Of a stretch of DNA of 5,793 nucleotides, positions 1-4,675 are shown piece after piece. A model generated the notes under the pieces. That model worked only from the letters and a program-made list of their open reading frames with translations. It was not told the origin of the DNA and ran no database searches. Origin of the DNA: Thermocrinis sp. (GTDB lineage: Bacteria > Aquificota > Aquificia > Aquificales > Aquificaceae). The DNA lies in NCBI GenBank assembly GCA_009903855.1, contig WYEK01000028.1, positions 1-5,793 on the forward strand, read 5' to 3'. Position numbers and translations under genes: made by a program. The first letter of the stretch is position 1, and every line of letters begins with the position of its first letter.

Positions 1-1
1 T

Positions 2-230
2 GTCACCATCCCACACGGTGGGCTTAGAACTTGCGTCTTGCAACCTTGAGAATATCGTTTGAAACTCGTCACCATCCCACACGGTGGGCTTAGAACATAG
101 GGTCAAGCTTTATCAGTGTTTCTTGCAAAGGTTTGTCACCATCCCACACGGTGGGCTTAGAACGTAAAAATGTGTTATAATAATACTTATGAAAACCTTT
201 AGTCACCATCCCACACGGTGGGCTTAGAAC
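2..230 (-). CRISPR. CRISPR array end: 4 identical repeats, 3 spacers
   Basis: Four identical 29-nt repeats lie at 2-30, 68-96, 135-163 and 202-230. They are separated by unique spacers of 37 nt (31-67), 38 nt (97-134) and 38 nt (164-201). Read on the plus strand, each repeat is an 8-nt arm GTCACCAT, a 5-bp stem CCCAC/GTGGG around loop ACG, and an 8-nt arm CTTAGAAC. The array is cut by the left window edge, so its total length is unknown. The rightmost repeat is perfect, and a promoter-like sequence sits next to it on the minus strand. I therefore infer that this is the leader-proximal end and that crRNA is read on the minus strand. On that strand the repeat begins GTTCTAAG, ends ATGGTGAC and has a core ACCGTGTGG, which resembles the Aquifex-type repeat as I remember it. 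No cas gene is in the window, so the subtype is not assigned. Confidence 0.97.
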
Positions 231-250
231 CCCAAATCACCACATCAACC

Positions 251-279
251 AAAATAAGACATATCAATCATTTTGTCAA
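251..279 (-). promoter_or_regulatory. CRISPR leader promoter (predicted)
   Basis: On the minus strand a perfect -35 hexamer TTGACA (plus 279-274) is followed after exactly 17 nt by TATTTT (plus 256-251), a fair -10. Transcription would start near 244, about 14 nt before the first repeat, and run leftward into the array. A short inverted repeat GGTG-G-CACC (280-288) directly abuts the upstream side of the -35. The position, spacing and orientation fit a CRISPR leader promoter. This is read from the sequence only; no transcript has been seen. Confidence 0.65.
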
Positions 280-394
280 GGTGGCACCCTTTTCAAATGA
301 AGTTAATTTTCCGAAATCCGAGATCATGCAAAGTTGAGTCTGTTGTTATCAAATTTAAACCCCTGTCTCCCAACGCTTTCCGCCACTGACCATA

Positions 395-434
395 ATTACA
401 GCATTACGGCATTACATAATTACGGCTTTACGGT
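395..434. repeat. Five imperfect 8-bp tandem units (ATTACGGC)
   Basis: There are five consecutive 8-bp units: ATTACAGC (395-402), ATTACGGC (403-410), ATTACATA (411-418), ATTACGGC (419-426) and TTTACGGT (427-434). On the minus strand the unit reads GCCGTAAT. The element lies about 165 bp upstream of the first CRISPR repeat in the inferred direction of transcription. The perfect 8-bp phase suggests either an array of protein-binding sites or a slippage-derived microrepeat. The sequence does not show which. Confidence 0.75.
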
Positions 435-719
435 GATACTGCCTCCCAAAAAGCTTGAAAATCAAAACTTCCTCCCTCTCAAAATTGAAACAGCCCACCG
501 GTAGGGCACATCAACCCATATTCAGTTGCCAAGTTGAACAAGGGTCCCAGTGGAACCCTCAAAACAAAACCTTCTTCTATTATAAACCAGTTTTTGGCGA
601 AGATATCAACTTAAGGTATTATAAACCCCTGCTCATTGAGAGCTCTTTGTCAGAGGATTTTTCCAGCTTCTCAGAATTTCTCACCTATACATTTTATAGA
701 CTCAAGCTTAAAGTTAAAC

Positions 720-1769
720 TCACATAAACAGAAGATTTAAAACAAGTGCTGGGATCAACAACGCAGAAAAAGCCAAAAGACTGAGCTGATGACTATGAAA
801 AAGCCCAAGTAGCGTAGAGTATAGGAAAATACCTCCAAGATGCGACGCAAAGTAAAAGAACATGAACCTTTGTATGTACTCTTCTTTTGGATACCTATAG
901 TAAAGATATGTGCGGAAGAATACCCAGTAAAAGGCTATACTTATGCCTACCATTACTGCAAGAAGGGTAAAAAAACTGGTAAAGCCCAGAAAGACAGGTA
1001 TGCTAATCATGATCAAGATGGTAAGCGTTCCAAAGTTTTTTATGCCAAGCTTTTCTATCAAGAGAGGCGAAAGTATGGCACAGAAAAATGCGGTAATTAA
1101 AGCTATACCGAAAAGCCTATGTATATAAGCTTCAGACAGTGTAGAGCTGTCTCTAATTATATAATATGCCATAGAAGACAAAACTTCTGCATACTCACCC
1201 ATAACCCACACTGTAAACACCTCCGCTAAAAACTTAGGTTCCTTTATTTGAGAAAGACTTAGACCTTTAATGCTGAAAGGAACACCTCTTAGGGAAAGCA
1301 TGAAAATTAAGGTCAGAGAGTAAAGTATGGCCAGGATAGGTAAATTTGGGCTTTCAAAGAGCATAAGCAAACCCAAAGCCAAAAAACCACTTGCATAAGA
1401 TAGTCCTACTGCAATTTCAAACTTTTCAAATTTGGTTGCCAACACCTCATACCAGAAGAAAAACGCTGTGTGAAATACCACAAAAAGAAAAAGTAAAACC
1501 AACACAAAAGAGCTATTAGAGAAAGATACTATTAGGAAGCAAATAAAGCTAAGTGTGATAACATAAAAACTGTAATTCAATACGTTGAAAGCATACAGAC
1601 CGATTAACAAGAGTAGAAAGCCTAACGCATTGGCTATAGTTATAGCATAACCGTAGGTGCTTGCGTTAAAGATCCCATAGCTTTTTGACGGAAAATAGAC
1701 GTAAATTAAAAAAGACGAAAATATAGTATCCACAAACTCAAAAAGTATATATAGGAGGAAAAGCATCAC
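720..1769 (-). CDS. MFS-type 12-helix membrane transporter, UMF1/Atg22-like
   Basis: This is a 349-residue, almost wholly hydrophobic inner-membrane protein. I count about 12 membrane helices in two halves, helices 1-6 within residues 3-160 and 7-12 within 182-349, joined by a polar loop at 160-181. The stretch around 107-137 (YEVLATKF, then VGLSYASGFLALGLLML) resembles the helix 4-5 region of UMF1/Atg22-like MFS proteins, with a Tyr and a G-Y-GG-type helix. The usual MFS loop 2-3 motif (GxxxDRxGRR) is missing, and the protein is shorter than the roughly 400-450 residues usual for UMF1 proteins. The frame opens with GTG at 1769, overlapping the kinase stop as GTGA. The next codon, ATG at 1766, overlaps it by one base, and either could be the start. 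It is the last gene of the two-component operon, so it may be a regulated exporter or importer or a sensing partner of the kinase. The substrate is unknown. Confidence 0.7.
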   Translation of the reverse strand: MMLFLLYILFEFVDTIFSSFLIYVYFPSKSYGIFNASTYGYAITIANALGFLLLLIGLYAFNVLNYSFYVITLSFICFLIVSFSNSSFVLVLLFLFVVFHTAFFFWYEVLATKFEKFEIAVGLSYASGFLALGLLMLFESPNLPILAILYSLTLIFMLSLRGVPFSIKGLSLSQIKEPKFLAEVFTVWVMGEYAEVLSSMAYYIIRDSSTLSEAYIHRLFGIALITAFFCAILSPLLIEKLGIKNFGTLTILIMISIPVFLGFTSFFTLLAVMVGISIAFYWVFFRTYLYYRYPKEEYIQRFMFFYFASHLGGIFLYSTLLGLFHSHQLSLLAFSALLIPALVLNLLFM

Positions 1770-2914
1770 TCTTCTTTATTTACTTGCATATCCACCACTA
1801 CTGTAAAAAGAGAAGCATCCCTTTTAAAACTTACCTGTATGCCCAGTCTTCTAGCTATTTCATCCACTATGGTAAGCCCTAATCCGTAAGACTTATCTTC
1901 CATATCAAGGGAACTTTTCTCATCAGTTATATTGCTTATAAACACCTTTAGCCTGTCGTTTCTAAGCTCTCCGCTTATTTTTATCTCTGTACCCTCCTTA
2001 GCATATTTTACTGCATTGTCCAGTAAGTTAAGAAACAGGGTGTAAATTAGCTCGTAATCGGAGAGCACTTGTACATGGGGAACATGATTAATGCTTATTG
2101 TTAGGTTTTTGGCGTGCAGATTAGCTTGGTAAAACTCCACAAGCTCAGATATAAGACCCTTTATGTTTATCAGTGTTATGCTTTTAGGTTTTAATTCAAG
2201 TTCCGAAAGTACCTTTAGATTTTTCATAAGCTTTATGATACGCTTTATGGCTCTCTCTATAGCTTGTTTTACCTCATCATCCGCCTTTATTTGAGACATG
2301 TTCATGAGTATTATACTTAGAGGAGTTTTTACCTCATGGGACAAATAAAGGGCAACCTTCCTTAGCTCTTTCGAGTAAAGCTCATAGTCCTGCAGATGTT
2401 TTCTTATATCAAGCACAGACAGGAAAGCTATAAGCAAAGCTGTTATGATAGAAGAAAAGAGGGAAGAAAGAAGAAGTAAATTTACTTTCTTTTCTATCTT
2501 TGACTTAGAAAGTGCAACGATTGTCTTACAGAAAGAATTACCGCAAGGAAATGCATCCACATAAACTAAGTAATTACTAATCTCCTGAACTTGACTAGGC
2601 ATAGGCTTTAGGTTTATCAAGTAGCTTATGTCCCTTAAATTATCCAACTTTATATTAGAGCTAAGAATTCTTCCCTTACTGTCCGTTATAAGAATTATAT
2701 ATTCGGAGCCAAAGTACTTATTGTCCAAAAAATCCTCGTCGTGGACCAAGAAATCTACGAGCTTTTCACCTGTCTTTAAAAGGTGGTCGCTTTCTAAGTC
2801 ATTTATGTATGATTTAAAGGTCCAAAAACTGAACGTGAAGAAAGTACCTATGGGCAGAAGGAATTTCAAAAAATTAAAAAGGAAAGCCTTATACAGATTC
2901 CTTGGACTTTTCAT
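1766..2914 (-). CDS. Membrane sensor histidine kinase of a two-component system
   Basis: This 382-residue kinase autophosphorylates on His and passes the phosphate to the regulator encoded just upstream. A short cytoplasmic N-terminus leads into membrane helix 1 (about 12-33). A periplasmic sensor domain of about 110 residues follows, with a Cys pair C124-x4-C129, then membrane helix 2 (about 145-167). The dimerisation domain has the H-box LSHEVKTPLS with phospho-acceptor His193. The ATPase domain has the N-box NLLDNAVKYA (Asn296, Asn300) and the G2 box YGLGLTIV (343-350). The D-box/G1 region is degenerate (ISNITDEKSS, 326-335) and the ATP lid is short, with no clear F-box. Many CusS-like kinases also carry Asn in that place, so activity is still likely. 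The ATG start overlaps the end of the regulator gene by 26 nt, which points to translational coupling. The signal is unknown; the Cys pair would suit redox or metal sensing, but that is inference. Confidence 0.93.
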   Translation of the reverse strand: MKSPRNLYKAFLFNFLKFLLPIGTFFTFSFWTFKSYINDLESDHLLKTGEKLVDFLVHDEDFLDNKYFGSEYIILITDSKGRILSSNIKLDNLRDISYLINLKPMPSQVQEISNYLVYVDAFPCGNSFCKTIVALSKSKIEKKVNLLLLSSLFSSIITALLIAFLSVLDIRKHLQDYELYSKELRKVALYLSHEVKTPLSIILMNMSQIKADDEVKQAIERAIKRIIKLMKNLKVLSELELKPKSITLINIKGLISELVEFYQANLHAKNLTISINHVPHVQVLSDYELIYTLFLNLLDNAVKYAKEGTEIKISGELRNDRLKVFISNITDEKSSLDMEDKSYGLGLTIVDEIARRLGIQVSFKRDASLFTVVVDMQVNKEE

Positions 2915-3569
2915 ACTTTAAGGTGTATCCTATTCCTGGATAGCTCACTATATCAAATCCGTAATTTCTTAGTATTTTTCTTAGATTGTAAACATGGGTC
3001 CTTAGGGCGTCAATGCTTGCATCTTCGTAAGAGCTCCATGCGTAAGAAAACAGAGTTTCATAAGAGGTTACCTTTCCTACATTTTCCAGGAGCTTTATAA
3101 GTATCATTACCTGCTTTTTGGAAAGTGGAAGGATCTCCCCCTTTACGCGCACAGTCATAGAAAAGGGGTCTATTTCCATATCTTCGTAAACTATGGTTCT
3201 ACTCTTGCTTATGTTTTTAACTCTTCTAAGAACCGCCTCCATTCTTACTAAGAGCTCCTCCGGGTTAAAAGGTTTTACCACATAATCGTCAGCTCCCATT
3301 CTTAAACACTTTACTTTTACAGAGACGTCATCTACTACTGTTAGGACTATGATGGGGATGTTTTTATCGCTCAGTATTGGTATGAGCTTAGTGCCGTCTT
3401 CCTTACCAAGAAAAAGATCAAGCACACACACATCAAAAACTTCCCTTTCAAGAAACTCAAGGGCAGAGTTTAAATTTTTGGCTACTGCACAGTCCCAACC
3501 TGCGGAGGATAAAAACCTACTTATAGGAATGGCCAAGTCTGTTTCGTCTTCAACCAGAAGAACCTTCAT
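2889..3569 (-). CDS. OmpR/PhoB-family DNA-binding response regulator
   Basis: This 226-residue regulator has the standard length for its family. The receiver domain (1-118) has the acidic pair Glu7-Asp8, phospho-acceptor Asp51 (DVCVLDLFLG), Thr77 (IIVLT) and Lys99 (VVKPF), so all catalytic positions are present. The C-terminal winged helix (about 125-222) has the recognition-helix motif DALRTHVYNLRKIL (188-201) and the wing signature PGIGYTL (211-217). On phosphorylation by the adjacent kinase it should dimerise and bind direct repeats in target promoters. Its own operon is the obvious first target, although I found no clear direct-repeat operator upstream. The ATG start is preceded by GAGGT with a 6-nt spacer (3576-3580), which supports the start. 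The gene begins inside the last 20 nt of the GNAT-like gene and overlaps the kinase gene by 26 nt. Confidence 0.96.
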   Translation of the reverse strand: MKVLLVEDETDLAIPISRFLSSAGWDCAVAKNLNSALEFLEREVFDVCVLDLFLGKEDGTKLIPILSDKNIPIIVLTVVDDVSVKVKCLRMGADDYVVKPFNPEELLVRMEAVLRRVKNISKSRTIVYEDMEIDPFSMTVRVKGEILPLSKKQVMILIKLLENVGKVTSYETLFSYAWSSYEDASIDALRTHVYNLRKILRNYGFDIVSYPGIGYTLKYEKSKESV

Positions 3570-3981
3570 ACACTAACCTCACATAAAGGAAGCTTTCACC
3601 AAAGAGGTTAAACTTCCTAACTTTACTTAATTTATAACCTGAGTTTTTAAATATTCTCTTTCTTGTAGGTGAGAAAAACCACATAAAGTGTGGTTCTATA
3701 AGGGCAACTATGGACAAAGGCTTAAAGATATTCTCTATACTTCTCATTATGGATATAAAGTGAGATGAATCACTAATTACTAGATCCTCAATGTAGGCTC
3801 TGTCTTTTCTATAGCTATAGATTAAATATCCTACTTCCTGCGTTGAAGCTCTAAAAATATAAGCCCTTTTATGTCCTATAAGTTCTCTTACATCAAGATC
3901 GCTGGAGCCTTTCCAAACTTTTAGTTCTAAGGACTTTAGCTTTTCCAAAAGCTCCGGTGTATTTACTTCCAGTATGTCCAT
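3550..3981 (-). CDS. Small GNAT-like protein, first gene of two-component operon
   Basis: This 143-residue soluble protein is the first gene of the minus-strand operon and overlaps the regulator gene by 20 nt. It is not clearly recognisable. The order of segments suggests a GNAT acetyltransferase fold: a strand pair around 40-56 (YIFRAS, EVGYLIYSY), a strand YIEDLVIS (63-70) in the place of beta-4, a following helix (about 72-86), and a C-terminal part with FKNSGYKLSKVRKF (111-124) like the GNAT strand after 'GF'. The acetyl-CoA loop (R/Q-x-x-G-x-G/A), which should follow beta-4, is absent; DSSHFISIMR stands there instead. It may therefore be a divergent or inactive acetyltransferase, or a ligand-binding derivative. 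The start is ATG with only a weak purine stretch upstream. I see no clean -35/-10 pair for the operon, although the 40 bp upstream are extremely AT-rich. Confidence 0.75.
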   Translation of the reverse strand: MDILEVNTPELLEKLKSLELKVWKGSSDLDVRELIGHKRAYIFRASTQEVGYLIYSYRKDRAYIEDLVISDSSHFISIMRSIENIFKPLSIVALIEPHFMWFFSPTRKRIFKNSGYKLSKVRKFNLFGESFLYVRLVYEGSSG

Positions 3982-3992
3982 TACTTTTCAAT

Positions 3993-4022
3993 TTTACTTT
4001 AAAGCCATAAATTTTTTATAAA
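3993..4022 (+). promoter_or_regulatory. Possible plus-strand promoter in divergent spacer
   Basis: TTTACT (3993-3998) and TATAAA (4017-4022) are separated by 18 nt within a stretch of about 15% GC. Transcription would begin near 4029, exactly where the GC-rich island starts. The same AT-rich block must also serve the minus-strand operon, so a chance match is quite possible. Confidence 0.3.
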
Positions 4023-4028
4023 CTCCCG

Positions 4029-4165
4029 GGTGCAGTGCTCTCAGCTCCCGTCTCTGTTCTTACAGAAGCCTTTTTAAAGCCCAAACATAGTAAACCGCTT
4101 TTCTCAGGCTACTGGGCTTGGCGTAGATGCGGAGCCTTCGGCAGAGAGGAAGAACCGTAGCCAAA
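4029..4165 (+). ncRNA. Candidate structured RNA in divergent intergenic region
   Basis: By hand count, 4023-4166 is about 53% GC, whereas 3982-4022 is about 15% GC and the sequence to the right is also AT-rich. In thermophiles with moderate genomic GC, such islands often mark structured RNA. Visible pairings are TCTGT/ACAGA around a TCTT loop (4053-4066); AAGCCC (4077-4082) with GGGCTT (4114-4119), extended by AGTA/TACT (4089-4092, 4110-4113); GCC-TTC-GGC (4134-4142); and GGCTAC (4107-4112) with GTAGCC (4157-4162). The last competes with the second. I do not recognise tRNA, tmRNA, SRP or a known riboswitch. A 6S-type RNA, an unclassified sRNA, or a 5' leader of either flanking operon remains possible. 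The strand is a guess based on the promoter-like element at 3993-4022, and no terminator is visible. Confidence 0.3.
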
Positions 4166-4181
4166 AGTCTATGATAAAAAG

Positions 4182-4210
4182 CAATTATTTTTGTTCAGAT
4201 GGTGTATAAT
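4182..4210 (+). promoter_or_regulatory. Promoter of the osmC-cfiB operon (predicted)
   Basis: A perfect -10 hexamer TATAAT lies at 4205-4210, preceded by TGGTG, which resembles an extended -10. The -35 at the matching distance is poor (CAATTA, 4182-4187). Transcription would start near 4217, giving a short 5' leader of about 30 nt with the ribosome binding site at its end. Confidence 0.55.
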
Positions 4211-4234
4211 ATTTAGCCCTAAAAATTTTCCTTT

Positions 4235-4242
4235 TAGGAGGT
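4235..4242 (+). promoter_or_regulatory. Strong ribosome binding site of OsmC-family gene
   Basis: TAGGAGGT is a full-length anti-Shine-Dalgarno match ending 4 nt before the ATG at 4247. It fixes the start of the OsmC-family gene. Confidence 0.9.
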
Positions 4243-4246
4243 TTGT

Positions 4247-4666
4247 ATGAAGGTTAAGGTGGTCCAAAAGGAAGATTTTCACTTTGTAGGCATTGGTGAG
4301 GCCGGAAGAGAAGTGCCTATAGACGCTGCAGGTTATGTGGGTGGTAAAGGTAGAGGCATAAGACCTCCCGAACTGCTTTTCCATTCTATAGCGGGCTGTG
4401 TGGGGATACATCTTTATGAAGCCCTTCACAAAGAGGGAAAACACACGGAGCACATAGAAATAGAAACAGACGCAGAGAGGATCACAGAAGGCTATCCAAA
4501 GGTATTCACTAAAATCTATCTCTTTGTGAAAGTTAAAGGGGATGTGTCTGAGGAGGATGTGAAAAAAGCCCTTGATAAGACCATCTTTGACCCGGGCACA
4601 TGTTCCATTGCATACATGATAAATAAAGTTGCACCAATTGAATACAAGATTGAGATTGTGAGGTAG
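4247..4666 (+). CDS. OsmC/Ohr-family protein (thiol-based peroxide reduction type)
   Basis: This 139-residue soluble protein has the length and layout of the OsmC family. It has an N-terminal sheet with GYVGGKGRGIRPPELLFHSIAGC (29-51 in parts), the buried helix with Cys51 after Ala-Gly, and the second Cys119 in TCSIAYMI. Those two cysteines form the peroxidatic/resolving pair in OsmC and Ohr, which reduce organic hydroperoxides with lipoyl or thiol donors. Glu42 in PPELL is also typical. The subgroup (Ohr, OsmC or YhfA-like) cannot be settled by eye. The start is fixed by TAGGAGGT. The gene is separated by only 9 nt from the biotin carboxylase gene, whose ribosome binding site overlaps this gene's TAG stop, so the two are surely co-transcribed and probably co-translated. 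A protective role for an oxygen- or thiol-sensitive carboxylation pathway is inference. Confidence 0.9.
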   Translation: MKVKVVQKEDFHFVGIGEAGREVPIDAAGYVGGKGRGIRPPELLFHSIAGCVGIHLYEALHKEGKHTEHIEIETDAERITEGYPKVFTKIYLFVKVKGDVSEEDVKKALDKTIFDPGTCSIAYMINKVAPIEYKIEIVR

Positions 4667-4670
4667 GAGG
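4664..4670 (+). promoter_or_regulatory. Ribosome binding site overlapping OsmC stop codon
   Basis: TAGGAGG contains the TAG stop of the upstream gene and the AGGAGG core serving the ATG at 4676, with 5 nt between. Terminating ribosomes sit directly on the next initiation site, a layout for translational coupling. Confidence 0.85.
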
Positions 4671-4675
4671 CAGAT

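Larger units (their letters stand above)
231..719. other. Intergenic region with CRISPR leader; no supported gene
   Basis: This 489-bp stretch lies between the array and the 3' end of the transporter gene. The part next to the array (231 to about 300) is AT-rich and holds the putative leader promoter. An 8-bp tandem element follows at 395-434. Two copies of TATTATAAACC occur at 578-588 and 617-627; on the minus strand each contains a perfect TATAAT. A weak inverted repeat AGGGT/ACCCT is at 541-545 and 555-559. A 90-codon open frame on the plus strand (455-727) starts with TTG, has no ribosome binding site and overlaps the convergent gene, so I do not accept it. No T-run terminator is evident downstream of the transporter gene. 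Confidence 0.7.

Noticed and set aside
109..120. Twelve bases of spacer 2 (TTTATCAGTGTT) also occur at 2166-2177 inside the kinase gene
   Set aside because: Twelve of 38 nt is too short for a protospacer, the match does not extend further, and AT-rich sequence makes chance matches likely.
484..506. ATTGAAAC followed by AGCCCACCG-GTAGGG, which looks like a decayed CRISPR repeat in the opposite orientation
   Set aside because: Only nine consecutive bases match the repeat, the rest needs gaps, and there is no second copy at spacer distance.
455..727. Open frame of 90 codons on the plus strand
   Set aside because: It starts with TTG, has no ribosome binding site, has a composition (Ser, Gln, Asn rich) unlike the other proteins here, overlaps the convergent transporter gene and matches no family I know.
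3349..3576. Plus-strand open frames opposite the response regulator and kinase genes
   Set aside because: Antisense shadows of genes whose conserved residues are all present on the minus strand.
4029..4165. Assignment of the GC-rich island as 6S RNA from the segment AGAAGCCTT seen also in E. coli 6S RNA
   Set aside because: The shared segment is very short, and I could not draw the closing stem and central bubble convincingly.
4127..4174. Short Arg-rich plus-strand frame (15 codons) within the GC-rich island
   Set aside because: No ribosome binding site and too short to separate from chance; the island is better explained by RNA structure.
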